DNA of 64,000 bases, from contig OZ253536.1 of NCBI GenBank assembly GCA_965262425.1, positions 186,001 through 250,000 on the forward strand, given 5' to 3'. The position numbers and the translations under genes are program-made. The notes under the pieces are model-generated. The model saw nothing but the letters and a program-made list of their open reading frames with translations. It did not search any database and was not told where the DNA came from. This document shows, in pieces, positions 37,513 through 46,239 of the stretch. Source of the DNA: CAZOZZ01 sp965262425. Lineage in GTDB: Bacteria > Acidobacteriota > Terriglobia > 20CM-2-55-15. Positions within the stretch are counted from its first letter, which is position 1, and each line of letters starts with the position of its first letter.

Positions 37513-38232
37513 CTACCCATCAAACCGGTACCCTTTCCCGTGTACAGTCTTGATGAACTGCGGATTCTTCGGATCCGTTTCCACTTTCTGCCTCAGCCAG
37601 ACGATGTGCACATCCACCGTCCTCGTCATGGGCACGGCCTTGTAGTTCCAGACTTCGGTGAGAAGGGTCTCGCGTGACAACACCTGGCCACGGTGTTCCA
37701 CGAAGTAGCGCAGGAGGCGGCACTCCTGATCGAAGAGATCGACGACGCGGTTGTCCCGAACAATCCAGCCCTTTCGGAAATCCACCTTCACGTCGCCGAA
37801 TTCGTACGACCACCCGTCGGTCACACTCCTTGATGTTCTTCTGAGCAGGGCTTCCATGCGGGCCTGGAGCTCGTCGGTGTCGAAAGGTTTCGTCACGTAG
37901 TCGTCGGCGCCGGTTTTGAAACCCACGATCTTGTCGGCAACTTCGCTGCGCGCCGTGAGCATGAGAACCGGCGTGTCGACGCCCCGTTGACGCAGGTTCC
38001 GGCAAACATCGAACCCGTTCATCGAAGGAAGCATGACATCGAGCAGAATCAGATCGAAGGCTTCGTTCGAGCCGGCCTCCAGCGCCTGGGCGCCGTCAGA
38101 CCGCACTTTCACGGAGTAGCCCAGGTTTCGAAACAGATCGCAGAGGGTCCTGGCCAGAGAGGACTCGTCCTCGACGAGAAGGATCCTTGTGGGTATGGAG
38201 GGTGCAATGGGTTCGAAAACCAGTTCTTTCAA
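37513..38232 (-). CDS. OmpR-family response regulator
   Basis: About 239 residues. The receiver domain starts TRILLVEDESSLARTL, the phosphoacceptor Asp is in LILLDVMLPSMNGFD, the conserved Lys is in TGADDYVTKPFD, and a C-terminal winged helix ends VHIVWLRQKVE and VHGKGYRFDG. The start was taken as the TTG that overlaps the kinase stop (TTGA), preceded by caggagcg; translational coupling with the kinase is likely. It is the DNA-binding output of the sensor at 38229-40010. Confidence 0.88.
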   Translation of the reverse strand: MKELVFEPIAPSIPTRILLVEDESSLARTLCDLFRNLGYSVKVRSDGAQALEAGSNEAFDLILLDVMLPSMNGFDVCRNLRQRGVDTPVLMLTARSEVADKIVGFKTGADDYVTKPFDTDELQARMEALLRRTSRSVTDGWSYEFGDVKVDFRKGWIVRDNRVVDLFDQECRLLRYFVEHRGQVLSRETLLTEVWNYKAVPMTRTVDVHIVWLRQKVETDPKNPQFIKTVHGKGYRFDG

Positions 38233-40010
38233 AACGTCGCTCCTGGAAGGTGAAGTGTGAAACAACTGCCCGCTCCGCTTTCGGTCGACACGGTCACGCG
38301 ACCCCGATGGCCTTCCATGATACGTTTTACCAGGTTCAAGCCAAGGCCATTCCCGTGTGTTTTCTCGGGAACGTTCCGACCTCTGTAGAAGGCGTCGAAC
38401 AGATGAGGAAGATCGTCAGATTCGATTCTCGGTCCCTGGTCGACGATGCTGAGACGTACGTCGTTGCTTTCGTCATCGCGGACGGCCTGGATCGTGATCG
38501 AGGCTTGTCCATCCGATCCGCCGTATTTGACCGCATTGCTGATGAGGTTCTGGACGCAGTGGGCGAGAGCCGTGGGGTCTGCCAGCACCGGCGGCAGATC
38601 CGGGTCGATGAGGGTTCGCACCTGGCAGCGGGCGTCGTCGAGCAAAGACGACAACGTGCCCGTCGCCCTCTCCACAACCTCGTCGAGCAAGACCGGTTTC
38701 ATGACGTAGTGGCGACGACCGGATTCGGTCTGTGCGAACAGGATGACCTGGTCGACCATGTCGGAGAGGCGCCGGCTTTCCTCCCCGATCATGCCCGCGT
38801 ATTCCCGGATCTCTCCGGGTTTGACGACGACACCGTTCTCGATGTTGTGCGCCGCGGATCGAATGACCGCCAGCGGCGTGCGCAGTTCATGAGACACCCC
38901 GGCCGAGAATTCCATCTGCAACCGACCGGCCGACCGCAATCGTTCCGCCCAGATGACGATCATCGACCCGGAGATGCCGAGCAGCAGGAGAGTGCCAAAA
39001 CTGATGGCCAGGTTCCGGTTGCGCATCTCGCCCACGGCGTTCTCGAGCGAGCCGGACCGATGTTTCGCCACGAGTCGCCACGATGCCCCGAGCACCATGG
39101 CCGGCGGGGCGTCGCGTCCGCCCCTTCGTCCCGGCGTCCCCAGCACGGCGGAGGAGAGATCTTCCTGATCGAGAGCTCTCCCCCTTCCGCGACGCCGGGA
39201 CGAAGGCCCGAACCCTCCGCGCCCACTTCGTCCGCCCGGAGATGTGAAAAGTTCGAAAGCGACATCGGGCGATTCGAGGTCCCCGATTGAAAACTCTTCA
39301 CCCGACCGGTAGACCGTCGTGGGCGGGTCCGTTGTTTCGACGATTCCGATTGCGTAGCGCGTCGAATCGAAATGCCTGTCCACCAGGTCCGGAAGCAGTT
39401 CTTCGGTGACCCGGGCGCGGTCGAGTTCGACGATGGCCCAGTCCATTGCCGGTGGCGTCTCGTCGAAGGGCCACCGGCCTCGGTCGGCCGGTGGGATGGG
39501 GATCACCAGGTGCAGGCTGTCTACCTTGAACCGGTCGTCGCCTCCCGGCCGTGGGGGTCTGGGAAAACCTCGATCCCGGAGCCCTCCCAGAGCTTCCGGC
39601 CACTCCGCCTCACCGAGACCGCCGGAAGCTGGATCAAATTTCAGTATCTGTGGATTGCCTTCTTGTGATAAGTCGGTCACGAAGATGTGTCGTATCAGTC
39701 GTGGATAGGCCGCCGTTGCGGCCCATTGATCATACGAGTGAGACAGACGATCCCCTAGATCTGTCCAGGAATCCGATCCGCTCGGACGAAACCCGACAGC
39801 GATGCGGGTGAACTCGTTCCGAAGATCCTCGACGAACCGGCGCGTGGCGATGTCCAGGCTCTCCTGTAATCGCGTCTGTTCGGCCGCACTGACCTGGCCG
39901 ATCCAGCGGTATTGCAGGTAGGCCAACAAAGGGAGAAGGATCAAGAGAGCTCCGATCAGAAGAATCGAAATCCAGGATCTCGGGCGTCGGTCACCGAAGG
40001 TTGCAGTCAT
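38229..40010 (-). CDS. Membrane sensor histidine kinase
   Basis: A 593-residue kinase. Helix 1 is at about 14-32 (WISILLIGALLILLPLLAYL). A large periplasmic sensor of about 290 residues follows, with a Gly/Arg-rich loop, then helix 2 near 335-355 (ISFGTLLLLGISGSMIVIWA). The HisKA box is GVSHELRTPLAVIRSAAHN, and the HATPase has N-box LISNAVKYGG and G-box HGNGLGLNLVKRIMEGH. The sensor domain is not recognised. It lies first in the operon with the regulator. A 317-bp mobile element sits 47 bases upstream of its start and may have replaced the native promoter. Confidence 0.88.
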   Translation of the reverse strand: MTATFGDRRPRSWISILLIGALLILLPLLAYLQYRWIGQVSAAEQTRLQESLDIATRRFVEDLRNEFTRIAVGFRPSGSDSWTDLGDRLSHSYDQWAATAAYPRLIRHIFVTDLSQEGNPQILKFDPASGGLGEAEWPEALGGLRDRGFPRPPRPGGDDRFKVDSLHLVIPIPPADRGRWPFDETPPAMDWAIVELDRARVTEELLPDLVDRHFDSTRYAIGIVETTDPPTTVYRSGEEFSIGDLESPDVAFELFTSPGGRSGRGGFGPSSRRRGRGRALDQEDLSSAVLGTPGRRGGRDAPPAMVLGASWRLVAKHRSGSLENAVGEMRNRNLAISFGTLLLLGISGSMIVIWAERLRSAGRLQMEFSAGVSHELRTPLAVIRSAAHNIENGVVVKPGEIREYAGMIGEESRRLSDMVDQVILFAQTESGRRHYVMKPVLLDEVVERATGTLSSLLDDARCQVRTLIDPDLPPVLADPTALAHCVQNLISNAVKYGGSDGQASITIQAVRDDESNDVRLSIVDQGPRIESDDLPHLFDAFYRGRNVPEKTHGNGLGLNLVKRIMEGHRGRVTVSTESGAGSCFTLHLPGATF

Positions 40011-40057
40011 CTCCGATATAGACAGCCGGAAGGATCCCGGGTTTAGTTAAATCTTTT

Positions 40058-40374
40058 GGGTCTTCCGCAGAATTTGTGGGTAAAACCGTCTTCCATCGCC
40101 GCTTGAGGAGACCACGGTGCTCGCCAAGCCTCAAGGCTTCCCTCGCAAGCTCGGCGGCTGCGCCGGCCTTGACCCTCGGCTGCGCTCCGCGGTGTCGGCT
40201 GGTGTGGGCGATGGGGAACGGGGCCTCCGGCGGGGGCTCCGGGCACCGGGTGTAGGCGTCCGACCGAAGTGGGTACTGGAATATTCGCCGTCGAACAAAA
40301 GAATAAGGTACTTTGTTTCAATTACTTATGTGCGCACAGGCCTTTGGACTGCCCACAAATTCTGCGGAGGAGGC
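40058..40374 (+). mobile_element. 317-bp ISL3-like non-autonomous element, copy 2
   Basis: Same length and same two distinct ends as copy 1, flanked by the 8-bp direct repeat aatctttt (40050-40057 and 40375-40382). It is inserted in the non-coding region just upstream of the histidine kinase gene. It contains no transposase. Confidence 0.92.
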
Positions 40375-40416
40375 AATCTTTTTAACGAATCGGCAAGGTA
40401 TCGAATTACGGGACAG

Positions 40417-40559
40417 CGTGTCGGGGTGGCCGTCCCTGGCCACCCGCGGTTCTGACGCGGAGTCACAGGCCGATCGACGCTCGAAACCGTTCTGATGAGG
40501 GGGCGATTGACGAAACCCGCCGGCAAGCCGGGCGGCCAGGGACGGCCGCCCCGACACTC
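40417..40559. repeat. REPIN-like unit: two inverted palindromic arms
   Basis: The left arm GTGTCGGGGTGGCCGTCCCT (40419 on) and the right arm, whose reverse complement is GTGTCGGGGCGGCCGTCCCT (ending 40558), face each other across about 80 bases. Each arm is itself partly palindromic (GGTGGCC...GGCCACC). Related arms occur at 28484, 47237 and 47388. It lies in the gap before the dehydratase gene. Confidence 0.7.
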
Positions 40560-40610
40560 TATCCCGGAAAGTTCGGACCCTGAAGCTCGCATCCGCGATA
40601 ATACCCAACC

Positions 40611-41603
40611 ATGATCGAACTTTCCGAAATCCACAAAGCAGCAGAACGCCTTGCGGGTAAGATCCACCGCACGCCCATCCTTTCGAGCAAGACTCTCGGA
40701 GATCGTGTCGGCGTTGAGCTCTTCCTGAAATGCGAATGTTTTCAGAAGACCGGATCGTTCAAGTCGCGCGGGGCGCTCAACAAGGTCCTTTCTCTTTCCG
40801 ACGAGGAACGGTCCCGCGGCCTCATCACGGTGTCTGCCGGGAATCATGCCCAGGCCGTGGCGTGGGCCGCCCTGCAGGTTTCGGCTCCCTGTGCCGTGGT
40901 GATGCCGGCCGATGCACCCGGGTCCAAAATCGACGCGGTAAAAGGATACGGTGGTGAAGTCATCTTCCACGACGATCGCGCCACGTTGTTCGACAAGCTG
41001 AACGAGGAAAAGGCCAAAAGGGGATCGACGTTCGTCCACCCGTTCGACGATCCGGTCCTTCTGGCCGGAGCAGGGACGGCCGGCCTTGAAATCGTAGAGG
41101 ATTGTCCGGATGTCGATGTGGTGATCGTCCCCGTTGGGGGCGGTGGACTGATGGGCGGTGTGACGTCGGCGGTCAAGGGTTTGAAACCTGACGTCCAGGT
41201 GTTCGCGGTCGAGCTCGAAGCCGGTCCGGGGTTGCAGCCCGCCATCGATGCGGGGAAACCCATTCACGTCGACCGGCCATACGGCACCATAGCCGACGGC
41301 ATGACACCCCCATTTGTCGGTCAGCTCCCGATGGAGATCGCCCGCGACGCCGTCGACGGGATAGTGACGGTCAGCGAAGAGGAAATCATAGGGGCGATGA
41401 AGCTCCTGATGGCCCGCGCGAAGCTGTACGTTGAGGGTTCCGGCGCCGCTGCGACAGCCGCGTTGCTGAATGGGAAGATCGAGATCCCCTCAGGATCGAC
41501 GGTGGTGTCCCTTGTTTCAGGCGGCAATGTTGATTTGGACAAGGTCTCCGACGTGTTTGCTCTCTCGAAGAAGGTCCTCGTAGACCCCGCCACAGGGATG
41601 TGA
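40611..41603 (+). CDS. PLP-dependent threonine/serine dehydratase-like enzyme
   Basis: A 330-residue fold-type II PLP enzyme. K51 in SFKSRGALNK is the Schiff-base lysine, VSAGNHAQAVAWAA binds the carboxylate, and VVPVGGGGLMGG is the phosphate-binding glycine loop. SGAAATAAL near 285 is also typical. There is no C-terminal ACT domain, so it resembles the catabolic threonine dehydratase/serine racemase group rather than IlvA. It would convert L-Thr or Ser to an oxoacid and ammonia, or racemise Ser. It stands before an amino-acid ABC transporter and a hydantoin-utilisation set, so a role in amino-acid catabolism fits. Confidence 0.85.
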   Translation: MIELSEIHKAAERLAGKIHRTPILSSKTLGDRVGVELFLKCECFQKTGSFKSRGALNKVLSLSDEERSRGLITVSAGNHAQAVAWAALQVSAPCAVVMPADAPGSKIDAVKGYGGEVIFHDDRATLFDKLNEEKAKRGSTFVHPFDDPVLLAGAGTAGLEIVEDCPDVDVVIVPVGGGGLMGGVTSAVKGLKPDVQVFAVELEAGPGLQPAIDAGKPIHVDRPYGTIADGMTPPFVGQLPMEIARDAVDGIVTVSEEEIIGAMKLLMARAKLYVEGSGAAATAALLNGKIEIPSGSTVVSLVSGGNVDLDKVSDVFALSKKVLVDPATGM

Positions 41604-41653
41604 TACAAAACCTGTAACTATCAGTTTTTCCTTAAGAGAGCAGGAAGCGCAGC

Positions 41654-41770
41654 GTGATCGGCCAAACCATTTCCCATTACAAGGTCCTCGAACAGATCGG
41701 TGGCGGCGGAATGGGCGTCGTCTACCGGGCCGAGGATACGAAACTGCAGCGCCAGGTGGCGCTGAAGTGA
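41654..41770 (+). pseudogene. N-terminal remnant of a serine/threonine protein kinase
   Basis: A 38-codon reading frame from GTG after an aggaagcgcagc site. It reads IGQTISHYKVLEQIGGGGMG then VVYRAEDTKLQRQVALK and stops. This is the normal N-terminus of a Pkn-type kinase, with glycine-rich loop and the ATP-binding lysine in VALK, cut exactly after that lysine. The catalytic loop and everything after it are absent. It must be a truncated relic; the following gene starts 80 bases later. Confidence 0.8.
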
Positions 41771-41850
41771 TCCCCAACACCCCAACAGGAGCGGACTTGC
41801 TTCCTACGCACCGGCCCGGTAGACTTTTTCTTTCGTTCCCGAGACAGCTT

Positions 41851-42753
41851 ATGAAGATATCCCGTAGTTTGTCGCTGATCGTTATTCTGACCACTTTCTT
41901 TGTGGCCGGTTGTGGTTCCGCCGAAGACCCCGCGGCTGTGGAGCCGAGCGCTGCTCCAACAGCGCTCGCCGGCACACCGGAGGGTCCGCTGCTGGTTTCA
42001 GCCGACGTCGGGTTTGCTCCGCACGCGATGGCTCGGCCCGACGGAACGGCCGAAGGCTTCAACATCGATCTTGCGGACGAGATTGCGAAGAGGCTGGGTC
42101 GTCCGGGCTACGAGATCGTCGATCAGGAATGGTCGGGGATGTTCGCGGGCCTCAATGCGAATCGGTTCGAGTTCATCATCGCCCCGACGACGATGACGTA
42201 CGAACGCTCGCAAGAAGTGTTGTTCGTCGAGGGGTACCTCGACACGGACTACACGTTCCTGATCAAGGAAGCCGCTCCGGAAATCGAAACGCTCGAAGAC
42301 ATTCGCGGTGAGGCGATTGCCGTGAACAACGGTTCCGCATACGACTTGTGGGTGACGGAGAACCAGGAAGAATACGACCTGGAAGTTCAACGGTACGGGA
42401 AAAACGCGGATGCCGTTCAGGCCGTTGTCACGGGGCGTGCTTTTGCCAACCTGGCGGGGGAGACCGTCGCCAAGTGGGCTGCCAATCAGAGTCCCCTCGT
42501 CCGGACAACGTACACGATCAAGAGCGGCAGCAAGTTCTCAGCCGCGTTTCGCCAGGATGACGTCGAATACCGGAACCGCGTCGAAGAGATCATGGAGTGC
42601 ATGAAGATCGACGGGACGATGGCCCGGCTTCATGAGCAGTGGTTTGGCGACACGCCCGTCGAAGGCGCCGCAGTAATCACACCGCTGGAAGGGTACGGTG
42701 AGCCCGGTATGGAAGGCTACGACCCGACCCCCCATCCCGCCGCCTGCAACTGA
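41851..42753 (+). CDS. Polar amino-acid ABC transporter substrate-binding lipoprotein
   Basis: A 300-residue family-3 solute-binding protein. Signal peptide with lipobox FVAGC (Cys near residue 23), then an Ala/Pro/Glu-rich linker. The binding domain follows (GFNIDLADEIAKRLG, MFAGLNANRFEFIIAPTTMT, IRGEAIAVNNGSAYDLW). It captures a polar amino acid or related compound in the periplasm and feeds the two permeases encoded downstream. The four genes are contiguous on one strand. The ligand is not determinable; the hydantoin genes downstream suggest an amino acid or carbamoyl derivative (inference). Confidence 0.9.
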   Translation: MKISRSLSLIVILTTFFVAGCGSAEDPAAVEPSAAPTALAGTPEGPLLVSADVGFAPHAMARPDGTAEGFNIDLADEIAKRLGRPGYEIVDQEWSGMFAGLNANRFEFIIAPTTMTYERSQEVLFVEGYLDTDYTFLIKEAAPEIETLEDIRGEAIAVNNGSAYDLWVTENQEEYDLEVQRYGKNADAVQAVVTGRAFANLAGETVAKWAANQSPLVRTTYTIKSGSKFSAAFRQDDVEYRNRVEEIMECMKIDGTMARLHEQWFGDTPVEGAAVITPLEGYGEPGMEGYDPTPHPAACN

Positions 42754-42763
42754 TCCACAGGAT

Positions 42764-43510
42764 ATGGGACAGCCGATTCTCAAGATCGAGGGACTTCGAA
42801 AGTCCTTCGGTAAAGCCGAAGTGTTGAAAGGCATCGATCTCGAAGTTGCTCGCGAGGAACTGGTTTTTGTCATTGGCCCATCCGGATCGGGAAAGAGCAC
42901 GCTTCTTCGTTGCTGTAATCGTCTGGAAGAACCCACGGGCGGTTCGATCCACTTCGACGGCGACGACATTACCGCAGCGGGTGTGGATATCAACCAGATG
43001 CGGCAGCATATCGGCATGGTCTTTCAGTCCTTCAACCTGTATCCCCATCTGTCGGCTCTGGGAAACGTGACGCTGGCCTTGCGGAAAGCGGTGGGTCGAG
43101 GCAAGAGCGAGTCAGAGGAGAGGGGAAGGGCGGCGCTGGACCGGGTCGGGTTGCTCGAAAAGGTGGACGCCTATCCCGGCGAGCTCTCCGGAGGGCAACA
43201 GCAGCGGGTCGCTATCGCGCGTGCTCTCGCGCTCGAACCTCAGATACTCCTGATGGACGAGCCCACGAGCGCATTGGACCCGGAACTGGTCGGGGGCGTG
43301 TTGAAGGTGATCCGGGAATTGCGGGAATCGGGCATGACGATGGTGGTCGTCAGCCACGAGATGCAGTTTGCGCGGGAAGCGGCCGACCGGGTGGTGTTCA
43401 TCAACGAAGGGGAGATTGTCGAGCAGGGGACACCCGAGCGGATTTTCGGCTCACCCGAGCATGCCCGCACGCGGGAATTCCTCAAACGGATTCTCTCGAC
43501 CGGAACATGA
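42764..43510 (+). CDS. Polar amino-acid ABC transporter ATP-binding protein
   Basis: A 248-residue GlnQ/HisP-type ATPase. Walker A is GPSGSGKST, the Q-loop is MVFQSFNLYPH, the signature is LSGGQQQR, Walker B is ILLMDEPTSALDP and the H-loop is VVSHEM. It powers import with the permeases that follow. Its stop overlaps the next start (ATGA), indicating coupled translation. Confidence 0.95.
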   Translation: MGQPILKIEGLRKSFGKAEVLKGIDLEVAREELVFVIGPSGSGKSTLLRCCNRLEEPTGGSIHFDGDDITAAGVDINQMRQHIGMVFQSFNLYPHLSALGNVTLALRKAVGRGKSESEERGRAALDRVGLLEKVDAYPGELSGGQQQRVAIARALALEPQILLMDEPTSALDPELVGGVLKVIRELRESGMTMVVVSHEMQFAREAADRVVFINEGEIVEQGTPERIFGSPEHARTREFLKRILSTGT

Positions 43511-44169
43511 TCGAGAACTTCTTCAACATCGAAGTGATGGTGAGGGTTTTGCCATCGATTATCAGCGGCCTGTGGGTCACGTTGGCCCTGTCGGTCCTGA
43601 TCATCCTGACCGGGATGATACTGGGATTGGTCCTGGCTACGATTCGCGCCCTGCAGTACCGGGCTGTGAACCTCTTCATTGTTCTTTTTGTCGATGCTTT
43701 TCGAGCGATACCTCCCCTGGTGATCCTCATAGTTGTCTTCTTTGCCTTGCCCTATGTCGATGTCCAGTTATCCGGATTCGTCTCCGCCTGGCTCAGCTTG
43801 AGCCTCGTCCTGGCCGCATTCTGCGAGGAGATTTTCTGGGCGAGCATTCTGTCGGTCGACCGGGGGCAGTGGGAAGCGGCTCGTTCAACGGGATTCACCT
43901 TTCTCGGGACGCTGCAGTTCGTCGTCCTTCCACAGGCCATGCGCCTGGCTTTGCCGCCTTTGACTAACCGTGCGATCGCGATCGGCAAGAGCACGGCCCT
44001 GGCGTCTGTCATCGCGGTGCCGGAGATACTGAATCAGGCATCGAGCGCCCAGGCCCAGGCGGCGAACCCCTCGCCCCTGACGCTGGCTGCCATCGCATAT
44101 CTGGTGATCTTCATTCCGCTCGTGGTGATGAGCCGGTGGGTCGAATCACGTTTCGCCTGGAGGCACTGA
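43507..44169 (+). CDS. Polar amino-acid ABC transporter permease 1
   Basis: A 220-residue inner-membrane permease of the His/Glu/Gln family with about five helices. The EAA loop is EAARSTGFTFLGTLQFVVLP, which docks on the ATPase. The N-terminal helix WVTLALSVLIILTGMILGLVL and the DAFRAIPPLVILIVVFF segment are typical. It forms a heterodimer with the product of the next gene. Confidence 0.92.
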   Translation: MIENFFNIEVMVRVLPSIISGLWVTLALSVLIILTGMILGLVLATIRALQYRAVNLFIVLFVDAFRAIPPLVILIVVFFALPYVDVQLSGFVSAWLSLSLVLAAFCEEIFWASILSVDRGQWEAARSTGFTFLGTLQFVVLPQAMRLALPPLTNRAIAIGKSTALASVIAVPEILNQASSAQAQAANPSPLTLAAIAYLVIFIPLVVMSRWVESRFAWRH

Positions 44170-44179
44170 AGGACGGACG

Positions 44180-44854
44180 ATGGAACAGTTGATTGACAGC
44201 TTTCTGAATCCCGAAGTGATGCGGACCAGTGTTCCGTATCTGGTCCGGGGCTTCTGGATGACGGTCCGACTGTGCGCCCTGGTCATTCCCCTGGGAATCT
44301 TGAGTGGTCTGGTTCTGGCGATCCTTCACAATCTGGGCCACCGTTGGCTCAACGTGATCCTGATCGTTTACGTGGATCTGTTCCGGGCGTTCCCACCGCT
44401 CGTTCTATTGATATTCGTGTATTACGGTTTGCCGTCCCTGGGTATCGACCTGTCTCCGCTGTCAGCGGTCGTGTTGGCGTTCATGCTCAACACGTCGAGC
44501 TACTATGGCGAGATCCTGCGGGCCGGGATCGAAAGCATTCCGACTGGTCAGTGGGAAGCGGCGCGCTCTACCGGACTGACCCGCTTCGGGACCATGGTCC
44601 ACGTCGTGTTGCCCCAAGCCGTCCGGACCGTTCTTCCTGATCTGGTCAGTAACACCCTGGAGGTGGTGAAACTTACCTCGCTCGCCAGTGTCGTGGCGCT
44701 ACCGGAGCTGTTACGGATGGCACGGGTGGCGCAGGGAATCACTTTCAATCCCACCCCTCTCATCCTTGCCGCTGTCCTCTATTTCCTGATGCTGTGGCCG
44801 TTCGTCCGGCTCCTGAGTCGGATGGAACGCCGGATGTTGGTGAGTCCAACTTAG
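44180..44854 (+). CDS. Polar amino-acid ABC transporter permease 2
   Basis: A 224-residue permease, paralogous to the previous one, with the EAA loop EAARSTGLTRFGTMVHVVLP and the DLFRAFPPLVLLIFVYYG segment. It starts 10 bases after permease 1. The transporter therefore has lipoprotein, ATPase and two different membrane subunits in order. Confidence 0.92.
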   Translation: MEQLIDSFLNPEVMRTSVPYLVRGFWMTVRLCALVIPLGILSGLVLAILHNLGHRWLNVILIVYVDLFRAFPPLVLLIFVYYGLPSLGIDLSPLSAVVLAFMLNTSSYYGEILRAGIESIPTGQWEAARSTGLTRFGTMVHVVLPQAVRTVLPDLVSNTLEVVKLTSLASVVALPELLRMARVAQGITFNPTPLILAAVLYFLMLWPFVRLLSRMERRMLVSPT

Positions 44855-45003
44855 GATCGGAGCAGATGTTTTCGCATAATCGCCGGGTATCTGTATTAGT
44901 GGAATTATAGTTATTGATCCTATCGTGCCCCTTTGCTAGCGTTGAGAGTGTAGGACGCGAATTTTTGGCAGGAGTCCCAGTCTCCAGCGCCGGGGAGGTA
45001 TCG

Positions 45004-45270
45004 ATGGTGCCACGTTTTTCGATAGGGGACAGCGTTCGACCGACAACGGTGGGTATCCGAAGGTACTGCACCCTGTTGGGGATCATTCAAGCCGTCACGC
45101 CCCACCCCGGCGGTGTAACCGGTCTGGACGAATACTCGATTCGCTTTGAGAACGGTGACGAAGCAACCTGTTGCTCGTTCCAGATAGAAGCCTCGTCTCC
45201 GGACGGACCGGTCGAAGGCGATCTGAGTATTCCAGGGTCGTTGCCGGAAATGGAGGGGGACAGGCTTTAA
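45004..45270 (+). CDS. Small protein of unknown function (88 aa)
   Basis: An 88-residue soluble protein starting MVPRFSIGDSVRPTT after a good site (ggggaggtatcg). It has the look of a small beta-barrel (short strands, many Gly, IRFENGDEATCCSFQIEA) and ends in an acidic tail. No family recognised. It stands alone between the transporter and the hydantoin racemase genes on the same strand. Confidence 0.55.
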   Translation: MVPRFSIGDSVRPTTVGIRRYCTLLGIIQAVTPHPGGVTGLDEYSIRFENGDEATCCSFQIEASSPDGPVEGDLSIPGSLPEMEGDRL

Positions 45271-45325
45271 AAGATCTCGCCATCCCCGGGCGCGATCATG
45301 TTAGGTTGGGCTTCGGTCGAGCCCA

Positions 45326-45976
45326 ATGAATCCCATAGTCGTCATCAATCCCAACTCCACCCAGGCCGTTACCGATGGAATCGATCAGGCGGTAGAACCC
45401 CTGCGCATGGATGGCGGTCCGCCGGTCCAGTGCGTGACGCTGGCCGAAGGTCCCCCCGGGATTCAGTCGGATGAGGATGCGGCCTCGGTCGTCGCCCCAA
45501 CCTGCAACCTCATTCGATCGAGAGCCGACGCTGCCGCGTTTATCATTGCCTGCTACAGTGATCCCGGATTAGGCGAAGCCCGGAAGAGCACGTCCAGACC
45601 AGTCCTCGGTATTGCGGAATCCGCGATGCTCACTTCGCTCACCCGCGGAAGCCGTTTCGGCGTCATCTCAATCCTCGAACAATCCCTCCCCCGCCACGAA
45701 CGCTATGTTCGTGCACTGGGTCTGGAATCCCGGTCGGCCGGTGACCGGGCCATTGGCATCGGGGTTACTGAACTTACCGACGAAGTCCGTGTCCTGGAAC
45801 GAATGGTGTCGGTGGGAAAAAAATTGCGTGAGGAAGACGGCGCCGATGTCCTTATCATGGGCTGCGCGGGAATGGCCCGCTACCGCAGGCGTCTTGAAAC
45901 CGCCACTGGCCTGCCTGTCATAGATCCGACCCAGGCCGCCGTTACGCTGGCGATAGGCGCGGTCCAGCTCAAATAA
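45326..45976 (+). CDS. Hydantoin/Asp-Glu racemase family protein
   Basis: A 216-residue member of the Asp/Glu/hydantoin racemase superfamily. The N-terminus IVVINPNSTQAVTDGI is the family hallmark. The two catalytic cysteines are C76 (AFIIACYSDPG) and C180 (LIMGCAGMARY). It would interconvert D- and L-5-substituted hydantoins (or allantoin), so that the D-specific hydantoinase and carbamoylase encoded nearby can use both forms. Confidence 0.85.
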   Translation: MNPIVVINPNSTQAVTDGIDQAVEPLRMDGGPPVQCVTLAEGPPGIQSDEDAASVVAPTCNLIRSRADAAAFIIACYSDPGLGEARKSTSRPVLGIAESAMLTSLTRGSRFGVISILEQSLPRHERYVRALGLESRSAGDRAIGIGVTELTDEVRVLERMVSVGKKLREEDGADVLIMGCAGMARYRRRLETATGLPVIDPTQAAVTLAIGAVQLK

Positions 45977-45980
45977 GAAT

Positions 45981-46233
45981 CGACGCAGAGACGCAAAGGC
46001 GCAGAGAAAATATTTCAGGAAAGAGAGAGTGCGGCCTATCCCTGGCAATTCCTCAAAAGCCAGACATCTTTTTCAACACGAAGACACGAAGTCAACGAAG
46101 GGTGCAAAGTAAGAAAACAAATCCCCTTCGTGTCCTTCGTGTCTTCGTGTTGAATCCCCTTCTTTGCGAAGCGAAAAAAGCAGATAGTCGTCTTTGCGTC
46201 TTTGCGTCTTTGCGTCTCTGCGCCTCTGCGTCG
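45981..46233. repeat. Nested inverted low-complexity repeat (CGCAGAG and ACGAAG units)
   Basis: This gap is a nested palindrome. The outer arms are cgacgcagagacgcaaagg and its near complement of tttgcgtctttgcgtctc type, ending at 46233. The inner arms are cacgaagacacgaagtcaac and ccttcgtgtccttcgtgtc. It separates the converging racemase and carbamoylase genes and could act as a two-way terminator. No gene is seen. Confidence 0.7.
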
Positions 46234-46239
46234 AGCCCC

